DNA from: Notolepis coatsorum
Lineage: Eukaryota > Chordata > Actinopteri > Aulopiformes > Paralepididae
NCBI GenBank assembly: GCA_963971535.1
Contig: OZ020589.1
Location: forward strand, 86,441,796 to 86,505,795
Length of the DNA stretch: 64,000 bases
Direction: 5' to 3'
This document shows, piece after piece, positions 36,890-47,993 of the stretch. Within the stretch, counting starts at the first letter, position 1. Each line of letters starts with the position of its first letter. Below the pieces are notes generated by a model. The model ran no database searches. It saw only the letters and a program-made list of their open reading frames with translations, and had not been told where the DNA came from. Both the position numbers and the translations under genes were made by a program.

Positions 36890-37052
36890 CCTTGTGGTGA
36901 AAGCTTGGGAAGGAGGAGAGCAGGTGACCACACACCTGCTTATGAAGGTAAGCTGATGAGGGGTGTGTTCAGACTAATACTGGTATTAAAGGTACATTTG
37001 TGGAATTTATTCAGTGCGCGTGCACGTACGCGAGATAGTGCAGTGTGATGCC
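36890..37052 (-). repeat. Right inverted terminal repeat of the DIRS element
   Basis: Reverse complement of 27221-27381. It keeps ACCACACACCTGCTTATGAA and GGTACATTTGTGGAATTTAT. Confidence 0.92.
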
Positions 37053-37099
37053 AGGCGTCACCCCTAATTAACAGAACTTGGTTATAGTCATAACCTAAC

Positions 37100-37309
37100 G
37101 TTACTAGTTACTTTGAAGAAAAGTATTTTGCATCGAAAACATAATATATTCAAAATAGAACATGTATGAAGATTATATACTTTCACATTTGAAGCATGTC
37201 ACCTGCTAAATGACATAATCAGAGCAACATAACTGGACCATATACCACTTTAACATGACCTTTAATCAGAGCAGCATAACTGGATCACATACCACTTTAA
37301 CACAGCCTT
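37100..37309. repeat. Dispersed 35-bp unit, two copies
   Basis: AGAGCAACATAACTGGACCA continuing to CTTTAACA is at 37221, and AGAGCAGCATAACTGGATCA likewise at 37268. The same unit occurs at 5068 (cut by the TTAA of a piggyBac-like element) and 39413. Its origin is unknown. Confidence 0.75.
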
Positions 37310-39370
37310 GATTGATTTGATTGATTTGAAAGGGACAGATACAAATACATAGATAATGCCTGTATCATCATAGTGTTTGTAGCCAGAGCTCATTTGCTAC
37401 ACCCATCCCTTAAAGGGCTGACATAAAACATAATAAAATTGGACATACAGTAGGTAAATAAAAAGGTAATAAAAGCAGTTAAGGGTACAAAGTAGACATG
37501 CCTTCACTAACATTAGATACACAGATACATTCACCATTACATAGACCTGGGATAGCACTAGGGTGTGCACCAACACCTCCATATAGAGATACCGTGCACA
37601 CCCCAGTCAATCCCAGTATTAACTCATTCAGAGCCACGCCCCCATATGACCAAATTAGGGCTTGTATGCCAGCGCTTTAGTCAATGGGAGGACGGGGATA
37701 TTTGCGAACGCTTAAACTATATCTTAAATTATGGCTATGGGTCTAATACACCTGTCGCTTATCAATGACTTGCTTGCAGTCAACATGTAAGAAGCGGGTT
37801 GTTTTTTCATCTGTACATTTCCATTTTATACCGTTTTGAATACGAGTATAGTTTTGGAGATTTCTAGTAATTCCAGAGAAATACACGATAATAGCCCTTT
37901 AGTGGAATACACAAAACACGTTGTCATTTTTCTGCTGATTTATGAATAGTTTTCAAATAAACTCTAGTATCGATAGTATACTGTATGTGTCCTCATGTAC
38001 GAAGAGAAGCGGGGTCTGAAAAATCGCTTCTCCGTACTTTGGTCGGCGCCAACCTCACACACACACACACACACACACGCTCTGATGGCGGAGAAAGGAA
38101 CATCTGATTACCCCAAGATTCGTAACATAAATGCCTTACCTCACATCTGATGTCATGCAAAAAGATTAATCCAATTCCTGATCGCCATTCCAAATATCGA
38201 TCGCGTCCATTGATCCAACATTATAGTCCAAAACACATAATCCACAATGCTCCCAGTGGGGGGACTGAATGCAATAGTATCCAGCTGCATGCCCGAGAAG
38301 TAAAACCTGGACCGGACTTGTTTTTTTTATGCACAGTCCCAGCCAATCCAATCCAATGATGTGGAATACCATACGGGAGACGATAGGCGGCGGTATTTGC
38401 CCTTTGCGAGCTCAGACCCATTCCCAATGATAACGTCAGGCTGGATGGATGAAAAATGAATGGATATCGCTAATAAAAGAAATAACGATTAAAACCCGAC
38501 TATACTCGTGATTGGCACGCAAGCGATGGCGAGTTAACCCGACTATACTGCACTGAATGGGTTCAGGCACACAGGATCAACACAGGAATACCATCTATAG
38601 ACCTAATATCGACATACCCTAAGCCCTACTCAGACCCAGACATTCATAACCACCCACCCACAACATCCCCTCTCCCCCTCGACACCCACAGACACACGCA
38701 CACATTCTCACCCCCTGTACCACCCTCTTTGACTACCCACCCACCCTGAACCACCCTCCCACAACACCCCCCCCCCCCTCTACATCACTACACCCACACA
38801 CATACTCATTCTCCCACTCTGTTAACACATCAGTGGGTGCAGGCTTGCTGCTGAATTAGCCAAGATTTACTAAGCTTCTTGAACGTGGAAATATTTGTAG
38901 CAGATGTCAGGTGATCAGGTAGAGAGTTCCAGAGTTTCGCACCTTTGACAGAGAAAGCTGATTGAGCAAAAGATGTTTTACAAAGAGCAACTTTACAATT
39001 ACCTCTGGTGGCTTCTCTAGTTCTGGTGTTTTGTAATTTTTTGAACACACTTACATAAAAACAGGGGTGCAAGTACATTTAAGCATTTAAACACAAGTTT
39101 TACATAATGGAGATCAACCAAATTGACAAAGCTTAAAATCTTGTGTTTACTTAAGATGAGGCAGTGATGGTACCTGATCTGTTTTTGATCTAAGATTTTT
39201 AAGGCCCAATTGTAGGCACTCTATGGATTTAATAACTGACTGATTGGCCTGAGCTCAGGTGGTCAAGCCATAGGACATATGAGAGAGAATCATAAAGTTA
39301 AAGAACAGTTGGGGACAATCAAATGTCAGAAAAGTTTTTATCATTATAAACAGCAGAGGTTGGTCTTAAT
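37310..39370 (-). pseudogene. LINE 3' fragment, split by piggyBac-like copy B
   Basis: The minus-strand piece at 39078-38830 encodes TRGNCKVALCKTSFAQSAF-like residues (exactly: ATRGNCKVALCKTSFAQSAF) and VKGAKLWNSLPDHLTSATN, the C-terminal tail seen in many non-LTR reverse transcriptase proteins. Downstream on the minus strand comes a 3' untranslated region (to 38566), then copy B, then more 3' sequence (37618-37310) ending in TTGATT-type repeats. The upstream catalytic region is absent or unrecognisable. The clade is not determined. Confidence 0.6.
37619..38565. mobile_element. piggyBac-like non-autonomous element (copy B)
   Basis: The left end is TTAACTCATTCAGAGCCACG. The right end read in reverse is TGAACCCATTCAGTGCAGTA, with TTAA mutated to TGAA. 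The body matches copy A in opposite orientation (AATAACGAT, the GCATCTGATGTCATGC-type region, the CA tract at 38057). The motif AACCCGACTATACT occurs at 38493 and 38536, 43 bp apart. No transposase is coded. Confidence 0.8.
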
Positions 39371-39649
39371 CGTTTTACAGATTTATTTGGAGTGACTTTT
39401 AAAATGTAGTTCAAAGCAGCACGACTGAACCACATACCACTTTAACACAACCTATAGAGGTCAATGGACACACAAACGTCATGTAGACATTTATCTATAA
39501 AAGTATTTATACTTTTAATTAAGTAAAGGAACTGTGTACTTCTTCCACCACTGAAAAAAACACCTTGATGAAACATTGTTCAGTAAAAAGTCACAGACAC
39601 CAACTGAGAGAAGTTGAAAACACACAATTCCCACACATGTCACACCGGC
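39371..39649. other. Unassigned sequence with one dispersed unit
   Basis: Contains the 35-bp unit at 39413-39447 and a patch resembling common fish repeat ends (GTACTTCTTCCACCACTG near 39537). No gene is visible. Confidence 0.4.
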
Positions 39650-40640
39650 TCCCCACAAGATGAGAGCCTGCGGCGTTGCCGTGGTGATTTCCTGCCTCTG
39701 CTTCTTGTATCGGCATCGTCAGCTAATTAAATCCGCCGGCCCCTGCACCGGAAAAACCACCGCCACTGCCGCGGAGCCGGGAGTTGGAATCAGGCGGCCA
39801 CTTCACCAAAACAAATTGGCTTTTTGATTCTCCTGAAGCCGTGGAGACCCCGCACCGGGTCCCCCCCCCCCCCCCCCCCCCCCCCTCCGTGTGCCTCGCC
39901 CCAGGGGTGCGTGGGTAATTGCAATCTCAGCCCTCACGTCTCTTTCCTTTCATCGGTGCACCCCACAGGGAGGTCACAGGGCCGAGGGGGGATAGGAAGC
40001 TGGGGGATCGTCAGATAAGACGGCCTCCTCCCGGATCCTGTCTTCCATTGGGGGACTTTGGTTTCCTTTTTGTCTCTCGATATCAAAGTGGCAGGAGGAA
40101 CAAGGTGTTGTAATAATAATAAGCACTTTGTGGTTCATTCAATTACTCGCCTTCCGCTGGGTCGGTCTGGTTTGTTTGTGTGCCTGGGTTTGGGGTGGGG
40201 GGGTTGTAATGCGATTAGGGGGTTGATTCCTTAGTACTCATAATTCAGTTACTACCTATTGCGATTGAATACCAATTATTTGGCCGGTGCTCTGGGGTAT
40301 GTAATGACTTTAAGGATTATTCCTGTGGCAGTGGGGAATCAATTTGTTGTGTTGTGTGTAATGGTTGGCGAGGGTCGAGGTGGATCCTGAGTGCATCGCT
40401 CCGGAACGACAGGACGACCATTTGTGTTTTCATCCCTGCTTCATTAGCAGTCCGTCTCACGCACGTCTCGGTCGATAGTATCGACGGCGGCCACGTGGAG
40501 GACATCCTCCTGCAATGGGGGTGGGGGGGGGGTGTTAAGACTTTATCTCCACACATCTCCTGCTCTGTAAAACATCCTTCACACATTAAAGAGACTTTGC
40601 AGAGCAGGGATTGACTTCGGTTTTTAAGTACAGTGCAGTA
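39650..40640. other. Sequence without repeat features; possible single-copy or conserved non-coding DNA
   Basis: About 1 kb with balanced base composition and none of the element ends, tandem units or decayed frames that fill the rest of the window. It includes GATTTCCTGCCTCTGCTTCT and CAGCTAATTAAATCCGCC (a homeodomain-type TAATTA core) near 39690-39740. A C25 run at 39861-39885 and a G-run at 40530 are the only low-complexity parts. No convincing open frame exists. A call of conserved non-coding DNA is inference. Confidence 0.35.
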
Positions 40641-40739
40641 CGGTACAGTTCGTAGCTTTTAAGTAATTCTTCATCTTAGATGGTCACTGGTCCTTTATCC
40701 CTCATCACTTGGCTGCGATGTCACAGACAGTGTAATCTA

Positions 40740-42062
40740 GAATTGGTTCCCTCTCTAATCTACCAAAGTCAGCCCATGTCACGCCACTTCTGTAAGAATC
40801 CGTTTCAGGGTCCTTGACCTGGCATACGGTGCAGCGAAGGAAACGGCTCCCTCCTACCTCCTGTCAATGGTCTCTAAGTACACACCCTCAAGACCCCTAC
40901 ACTCTGCATCTTCTAACTACATACACTCAAGACCCCTACACTCTGCATCTTCTAACTACATATACTCAAGACCCCTACACTCTGCATCTTCTAACTACAC
41001 ACCCTCAAGACCCCTACACTCTGCATCTTCTAACTACATACACTCAAGACCCCTACGCTCTGCATCTTCTAACTACACACCCTCAAGACCCCTCCGCTCT
41101 GCATCTTCTAACTACACACCCTCAAGACCCCTACGCTCTGCATTTTCTAACTACACACACTCAAGACCCCTGCACTCTGCATCTTCTAACTACAAACCCT
41201 CAAGACCCCTACATTCTGCATCTTCTAACTACACACCCTCAAGACCCCTACGTTCTGCATCTTCTAACTACACACCATCAAGACCCCTACGCTCTGCATC
41301 TTCTAACTACATACACTCAAGACCCCTACGCTCTGCATCTTCTAACTACACACCCTCAAGACCCCTACGTTCTGCATCTTCTAACTACACACCCTCAAGA
41401 CCCCTACGCTCTGCATCTTCTAACTACATACACTCAAGACCCCTACGCTCTGCATCTTCTAACTACACACCCTCAAGACCCCTCCGCTCTGCATCTTCTA
41501 ACTACACACCCTCAAGACCCCTACGCTCTGCATCTTCTAACTACACACACTCAAGACCCCTGCACTCTGCATCTTCTAACTACAAACCCTCAAGACCCCT
41601 ACGTTCTGCATCTTCTAACTACACACCCTCAAGACCCCTACGCTCTGCATCTTCTGGCCGCTTGAGACCCACTCCTATTTGGGCTTCTGGGGGGTCATCA
41701 AAGTGAAGCAGGCTATGCTCTGTCCTCACTCCACAATGGTGGAACGAACCTCCCACCACAATCAGGACAGCTGAAACCCAACCAATTTTCTGCCGTCAAC
41801 TAAAAACACACTTATTCAATCAATATCTGAAATTTTTTATAAAAAAAACACTTCTTCTTGTCCTTCTTACTGTCTTTTACTATTATGTACCTTACCACTA
41901 TGTTTATATCCTTATACTACTAAGTTACCTATCTTGCTAATATGTCTATACTACTATGCACACTATGCAACACTCAATTTCAACACTATTTGATGAACAA
42001 TTCCATCACAATTTGTAAGTCGCTTTGGATAAACGCGTCAGCTAAATTACTAAATGTAAATG
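40740..42062 (+). mobile_element. L2 LINE 3' fragment carrying an internal minisatellite
   Basis: The left part (40760-40872) matches the L2 C-terminal coding sequence (TCAGCCCATGTCACGCCACT, CTTGACCTGGCATACGGTGC). The right part (41653-42062) continues the same coding order (GGCCGCTTGAGACCCACTCC), with stops, and ends with the L2 tail CGCTTTGGATAAACGCGTCA and ATGTAA repeats. Between them, 39 bp of L2 coding sequence has been amplified to 20 units. Confidence 0.93.
40873..41652 (+). repeat. 39-bp coding minisatellite, 20 units
   Basis: The unit is TCTAACTACACACCCTCAAG plus ACCCCTACGCTCTGCATCT, that is 13 codons (SNYTPSRPLRSAS) of the L2 protein. Because 39 is a multiple of three, frames stay open through the whole array in at least two phases, giving spurious frames of 279 and 283 codons. 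Variant units (IHS, THS, KPS in place of TPS; PLH for PLR) recur in the same order in units 5-10 and 15-20, which points to a 10-unit (390 bp) secondary duplication. Confidence 0.95.
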
Positions 42063-42111
42063 TAAGCACATACTGTACAAGGGGCACATAGCATCAGTTA
42101 TATTTAACCTC

Positions 42112-44190
42112 TTAACTTATTCACGGCCAGCATGTATCCCCATCCCTGCTGTCAATGGGCCACGCTTTAAAAGATTGGCATTTTCACGGTGCGTCACGAT
42201 GTTTGCAGAGCTATATCTATATTCTATATTATAGCTATGGAGACAATACTATGGCTCATTTGACAGTCACTATCTCTCGTCCAACATGTAAAAAAGAGTA
42301 AATATTTTCATGTATTCTTTTGCGTGTTATCCCGTGGTGAATATTGTATAGTGTCAGAGTGATCCGGGCTAATTCCTGGAAGCTGAGTGATGGAGCACTA
42401 TGTGCATTTTGCGAAAGTCGTTCACATTGCTCGCCTGGACACGATACTATTTCCAAATCAAAGGTATATAATAGGTATTATGTTTCATCATGAAGGCCTC
42501 AAAGGGGGGGGGGGTCATTTTGTGATGCTCTGATCATCAGCAACGGCATACGTTTTGGAATACGTGACCAGTGGAGGTTTCTCTATGACAACACGTGAAA
42601 CACAAATTCACTCATAATTCATAATTATTATTAATTTACATATACCTATATATATATATGTATTTTTTTTTATTATTATAATTTTATTTTATTATAAATG
42701 TTTTCCAGTTTTCCAAAATGCCTTTTTTCTTCAAAAATGGCCAAAATTGACAGCTCTGAGCAGGCCTGCACTGCAGTAATGCCTGCAGTAATTATTCGTG
42801 CAGAATAACTGCACAGGTTGACCCAGGGTTAAATAAATAATAAATAATAGCCAATCAAAATAGGCTATTAATAGCATCTAAGCACGGTCTGTGCATTTAA
42901 ACTCTTGCCATTGAATGGAGGATTTAATGATTGACAGCCCTTGACATCCAATACACGGAGGTTGAATGATTGGCAACCTTGCAAATCCAATCAGTGTATG
43001 GCTCCTACGACTGCAGCTCTGTAGCTACACGGCTGTTTCTCCCCTTGCGGGATTGATTGATTGATTGAAAATGTTATTAACAGAGCACTGAGAGCAGCCA
43101 CGTTCGAAACCTCTATATTAGTGTATCTAACATTTATCACTTTAATAGCGGGACATTTACTGAGGACCAGCACAACACACATGTGGATATTATGATTTAA
43201 CAAGTCTATCTGTCCAGGAGGATGACAACATTATTGCAGGTACTGTAAGCATAAGCAGGCAGCCTAGCAGTTTCTAGCTTGGATGCTAATAACTACTAAC
43301 GTTATCACGCTAGCTTGGATGTAATGTATCACGTTGGCTGCTGGCTGCTAATGCAGCCTGCGGATAATATTTGCATGTGCACGGTGTTAGTGATGCTGGC
43401 TAAATGAATGAACGTTGTGTCTGAATGTTTTCCACTAGCTTGTGGCTAGGCTAACGCACTTAGCTGAAGGTGCACAGCTGAGCTAGTGTCTTTGTGGCTT
43501 TCCTGGTTTGTCACAGTGAGATTCATGTGGGGAACTTTGGTGTGTGTGTGCAGCTCTGATGAATGAGAACTGCTGTCTTGTGCCGTTGTGTGGGTTTGTG
43601 TCTGAAACGACCGGTGGCTTGTGTGTGTTGCGTGAGATGCAGAAGTAAACATTGCCAGGCATTCTGGTTAATGTAGTCATTGTAGTTCTCCCTCGCTTTC
43701 ACCCACAGTTAAAGGAGACATGACATGCTGGTTTGATGAAATGTCTAGTGTAAATGAAATTAATAGTGTATGTATATTCAATAGTAGTATTGATAGTATA
43801 TTAATATGTATATTGATATTAATATTAATTAATTGATTGATTGGGTGTTGGTATTAATATATAGTGTATATTAATATTATGTTTTCATCTGTGTCCACTG
43901 ACCACTGACACACAGTGGGGATGTTTTAAAAATATAATTTAAAATATAATATAATAATTTGTGCTTCACCTAAAAATGTGGTCACCAGCCTCCACTGTAC
44001 GTGACATAATCGTTGTGATCGATGTGAAATCATTGTAGGATCAAAGTAGGATTGATGTCATATAGTCCTTACCTTTGCTAGGAGGTATTCCAAAATGAAT
44101 ATTCCAATTGTCTGATCGTGATTTCCAGTATTGATGTCAATCGGGTCCCTGACATGAAATGGGACAAACTATGCATCGAGTGTGCTGGAC
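42112..44190. mobile_element. piggyBac-like element (copy C), split by a hAT element
   Basis: The left end is TTAACTTATTCACGGCCAGC. Its body (42112-42568 and 44006 to about 44190) matches copy D in reverse (GCGTCACGATGTTTGCAGAG, GAGCTATATCTATATTC, ATAGTCCTTACCTTTGC). A hAT element lies at 42569-43997. The right end is not clear; a SINE-like segment abuts it. Confidence 0.72.
42569..43997. mobile_element. hAT non-autonomous element with perfect 8-bp target duplication
   Basis: The ends are CAGTGGAGG (left) and CCTCCACTG (right), in the form CAGTGGAGGCTGGTGACC when the right end is reversed. The target duplication TACGTGAC lies at 42561-42568 and 43998-44005. The interior is AT-rich without a transposase frame. 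It includes a GATT repeat near 43050 and TA-rich runs at 42640 and 43780-43880. Confidence 0.93.
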
Positions 44191-44591
44191 GTGCCAGCAT
44201 TGCCTTGGCTTGGGCTGATCGCTATACTAACTCGTTTGGCTGGGTTAGGGGGAGGGAAGCTGTGGGTGGGAAACTGGCATTGTGGACAGCGACGCCTACA
44301 GGTCAGGTCTGTGCGCTTGCTCAGCGGAGGCAGGACTTGAGGAAGGCAGCGTGACCTCCCACGCGTTACACTTCACCAATGAGAGCCCTCGCTGCCAGGT
44401 GAGAAGAGAGCCACTGGCTGTCACCGCACGTGTCAGAGGAAGCGTGCGGATACTTCAGGGTTCCCTTGTACCGACGAGTAGGAGAACATGCGCACAACAA
44501 CCAGGTAGGGGAGGGGTGGAATTGGCACAACGACTAAATTGGGACGGGGAGAAAACAGAGAAAAATCTGAGAAAGAGAGATAAAAAAAAAG
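44190..44591 (+). mobile_element. SINE, second copy of the family at 15520-15880
   Basis: ATTGTGGACAGCGACGCCTA, CAGGTCAGG and CAGCGTGACCTCCCACGCGT match the minus-strand SINE at 15520-15880 in order and spacing. The tRNA head is degraded or missing. The tail GAATTGGCACAACGACTAAA followed by an A-rich end (to 44591) resembles tails of known fish SINEs. The 5' border is uncertain by tens of bases. Confidence 0.7.
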
Positions 44592-44929
44592 GAAATAGTG
44601 TGCTGGACGTGTTCCAAGTGGCTCGAATGAAGCCTTTTACTTGCCCGGTGTTGGATACTTCGGTAATTAGCCAATCTCATCTCGTCACCTGCTCCTCCGT
44701 GACTCTCCCCTCTGTGTTGTGTTTGTTTTCAATACTTCACATTGGCTGTCACCAGTGTTGGGACTAACGCGTTACAAAGTAACGCGTTACAGAAACGAAG
44801 TTACTTTTTGCCGCAACTAGTACTCTAACGCATTACTTTTGAAATTCAGTAACGCTACTTACGTTACTGAATGGTTCGTCACTGCGTTATTTGCGTTATA
44901 TACGGCGTAGATTGATAGCGAGCGGTAGT

Positions 44930-46355
44930 TGTTGTGAAGGGCCAGATTAAACCGAATATATATATTTATTTATATATATATATTTAATTGTATTTGTATA
45001 TTCTCTAATATTCCCTGATATCCCTTGTATATTCCTTGTACAATATGCATTGAATATCCATTCTAGCCTACTGAACATCCCATAATAGTCTCCATTCTAC
45101 TATTGGTCGAGACCTTGGTGCCAGGCTGCCATACCCCTCAGACCCAGTTCAAACGTACCGCTCGACATGTACGAACAAGTCCTAGTTCCGCGTAGGAATT
45201 TGGCTACCGCACCACTAATGGGACTATTTGTTCATAGTGCGTATATATACTGCGCTACTAAAGTAGGACTTTCTTTTCAGTCCAGTTTCTTACCCTCCAA
45301 TAGAGTCACAGACGTAAAGCCTCCCCGCGATGCCACGTGTGGGAGTAAGGCCAAGTTCGGCCTACCATCGGTATTGAGACATCGTGTATATTAATATTTG
45401 AATAGTCATATTTGGCACTATATCGTCGAGTTGGACGTAGTCTATTAAGTTAATAATAGTCTGTTAATATATAGTGCTTCGTGCGGTGAGAATACTACCG
45501 TAGTCAGTACCCCATCGTTTCGGGCAGAGAACTGGCTGCTTACCCAGGGTGGTTGACCCTATGTGAAGCTGCACCCGAGGAGCCCCAGAGCCGACGAGCG
45601 AGTGGACCTGTATACCGGATTATTCTACCGACGACAGCCCGCCTTCCCAGGCACGGATTATGCTTTGGATACTTTGATTATTCTATGGATAAAGACCCCC
45701 GACACTACCGTGTGTTGGAACCCCCCCCCTGGAGAGGACGCAAGGTGAGGAGACGCTCTGCAAGACGAGGTCTCTCCACATCTCTCCCCCGTGGACCGGA
45801 GAGAGCCGGCCCACAAAGAGTCCACCTGCTTTCATCTGTGGTCCAAGGATCGCCGGCGCATTGAACGGCACTACAGTGGGTTCACCTGGGATACCCTTGG
45901 CCGGACGAGGCAGCTGGATTCTACCCCCTCCTACTCCTGTCGGCTTACAAGCGACCGGATTAACCCCCTCTAGTGTATCCAGCCTATAATCATTAAAGTA
46001 TCATTGCTGTTATTCCTTAACTATTCCAGGTCGTATATTTACCACCTGCGCCTTCAGAGATTGGACATTATCTATTGATATACCGACGAATACTCCTTGC
46101 CATAAAAGTGCATACTATTTCAATTCATAAATGTAATTAAGTGATTAAGTGCTTATTCTACACACCATCGCTGTGTAGGAAATAAAGACCTGCTTCTAAT
46201 TCGTACATTTGTGTTGGATCCGTTTCATCTACGTGAGAGTGTTCATGATAATATATTTATGCCGTGTACTGGGTGGCCGAATATTAAGTACAAAGGTAGT
46301 GGTAGTAAGTATCATATCTAGTAATACAGTCAGGGAATTGTACCCCTCAGTTACA
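44930..46355 (+). repeat. Solo LTR of a BEL family
   Basis: Starts TGTTGTGAAGGGCCAG and ends CTCAGTTACA, with GTAGT on both sides (44925-44929, 46356-46360) as a perfect 5-bp duplication. It resembles the LTRs at 17245 and 24905 throughout but is clearly diverged (for example TATTCTCTAATATTCCCTGA in place of a shorter stretch). No internal BEL sequence is next to it, so recombination between LTRs removed the rest. Confidence 0.95.
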
Positions 46356-46857
46356 GTAGTGATTATTATTATTATTATTATCCTCATCCCCACCCGCGTA
46401 GAATGATACGAGGCGAGTCTGGCCACTGGCCAATCAGAAGTGCGCAAACCAGATGCGGCTACGGAAAGAAATAGACCCTCTCTATAGTAAACAAAACAAA
46501 CGCTCGCTATGAATCCACATAAAAAGAACGCAGTAACAAACTAACAAACCATTTAGCAACTACTTGGAGAGATAATTAATATACAACATGGAAACGAGAT
46601 AAAGAACATGTTTGAGGCGCTGCTGGAGTCGACTAACGTAACGTTACTACATCTCGACCACCGCAGACTTTGGTGAGTGCAACTGAAACTCAAGTTGATC
46701 AACGGATTTTGACTGTACGAAATCTGCCAGGGAATCTCATAATACTAATCAAACAATATAAATATAGTCCTTTCATGCACAATTGATATCCTAACTATTC
46801 TAACGTTGCAATGCTTTGATTGATATCTTAAACAACATTGCAACTTGCAAGATGGTG

Positions 46858-47609
46858 AATGAATGAATGAATGAATGAATGAATGAATGAATGAATGAAA
46901 ACTTTATTTAACAGATTGCAGAATGGGTACAATACAGTACGGCTCAATACATACAATTGTTAAGGGGATGCAAACCTGAGAAAGACGTTTGTCTTGTTTC
47001 CATCAGGGTCCCCCATTTTCAATTCATATAGACATTTATGACATACACAACATACATGACATTTATGGCATAGGGACATATAGGTATTTAGTACTGATAC
47101 ATTTGTGACATAAACGGTATTCAAATATACAGTACTTTTACCCCTAGCTTTGGGTAGGGCGTTCCACATTGTTGTGGCATAATTGCGAAACGTGTTTAGT
47201 CCCTTGTTTGAGCCGAATCTGGGTTTTACATGATTTGTGGAGCTCCCTCTGGTGTAGTGGTTGTGGTATTCACTGACCTTTGGGAAGTATTTTGACATGT
47301 ACATGGGTACCCCGGTCGTATAGTGTATCTTGTAGACCAGGCCCATTGCAAGTTGCTGTACTCTGTCGTCTACTCTAAGCCATCCTAGGTTGTCAAAGTG
47401 GGCAGGGGTGAGGTGGGTTCAGGTCAAGTAGTAGTCTGACCAGTTTGTTTTGTGATGTTTGTAATTTTGTTTTAAGCGCCTTTGAGGTGCTTTGGTACCA
47501 TGAGGTGCAAGCATAGTCGTAGTATGAATGAATGAATGAATGAAAACTTTATTAACAGATTGCAGAATGGGTACAGTACAGTACAGCAGTACAGTTCAAG
47601 TACCCTTGA
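46858..47609 (-). mobile_element. 5'-truncated copy of the 2A-type LINE
   Basis: It has the same (TGAA)n tail (46858-46898) and the same C-terminal coding block as the LINE at 30016 (KYFPKVSEYHNHYTRGSSTN, FGSNKGLNTFRNYATTMWNA). Sequence between the tail and the coding end is shortened: the last residues of the protein and the G-rich repeat are absent. It contains a nested 74-bp piece at 47525-47598. Confidence 0.9.
47525..47598 (-). mobile_element. 74-bp 3'-end insertion of the same LINE family
   Basis: A second (TGAA)n tail and AAAACTTTATTAACAGATTG lie here, flanked by AGTA on both sides (47521-47524 and 47599-47602). Removing the insert restores the older LINE sequence (CATAGTCGTAGTA then CCCTTGAA). 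Confidence 0.85.
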
Positions 47610-47993
47610 ATTATAATGGTTATAATGAAACGCTCCGGCGACATCAAGGCTGTTCCTTCAACCGCCGCACTTCTTATTATATCGACTCGGGACAACATTT
47701 GTTTGTGTCAGATTTGTGTTTGTATCTAGACCACATTGCTTAGCAGAGTTCGGTGATGTGAATGGAAACTGTCAAGTTGATCAACCGATTTTGAATACTA
47801 TCTGGGGCATGGGACTCGGGAGCAATCTTTTTTTTTATTTTTTTTTTAAATAACTAAATAGTTACTTTTCACAGTAACTCATTACTTTTGGGTGTAAGTA
47901 ACTAGTACAGTAACGAAGTTACTTTGAAATGAAGTAACTAGTAAAGTAACTGAGTTACTATTTTTCAGTAACTAGCACAACACTGGCTGTCAC

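Larger units (their letters stand above)
27195..37099 (+). mobile_element. DIRS-type element, gag-only, with complete terminal structure
   Basis: DIRS elements have inverted terminal repeats and an internal complementary region made of the two outer ends joined head to head. All are here. The left repeat (27221-27381) and right repeat (36890-37052) are inverted and nearly identical. The internal complementary region (36771-36863) carries GCCAAGCAGAGCCCCTAATG, complementary to the left extremity (27195-27223), then AACGTT, then the complement of the right extremity (37050-37099). The left extremity begins GTTCTG and the right ends CCTAAC. Between them I find only the Gag-like frame; a LINE occupies 30016-34516. 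Reverse transcriptase and tyrosine recombinase are not found in the remaining 3.1 kb, so the element appears non-autonomous. Confidence 0.85.
44753..47985. mobile_element. hAT element (CAGTGTTGGG type) with nested insertions
   Basis: The left end is CAGTGTTGGGACTAACGCG, followed by a TTACAAAGTAACGCGTTA palindrome. The right end reversed is CAGTGTTGTGCTAGTTACTG with many GTAACT motifs. The 8-bp target duplication GCTGTCAC is perfect (44745-44752 and 47986-47993). Inside lie a solo BEL LTR (44930-46355) and LINE fragments (46858-47609). Own sequence is about 1.1 kb and has no transposase. The remaining parts hold an ATT repeat at 46362-46382. Confidence 0.92.

Noticed and set aside
40873..41652. 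CRISPR-like array
   Set aside because: Units are contiguous without unique spacers, in a vertebrate genome, and derive from L2 coding DNA.
40814..41706. Two long overlapping frames (283 and 279 codons) with 13-residue repeats, resembling a repetitive structural protein
   Set aside because: They are by-products of a 39-bp minisatellite inside an L2 fragment. L2 coding sequence flanks the array on both sides.
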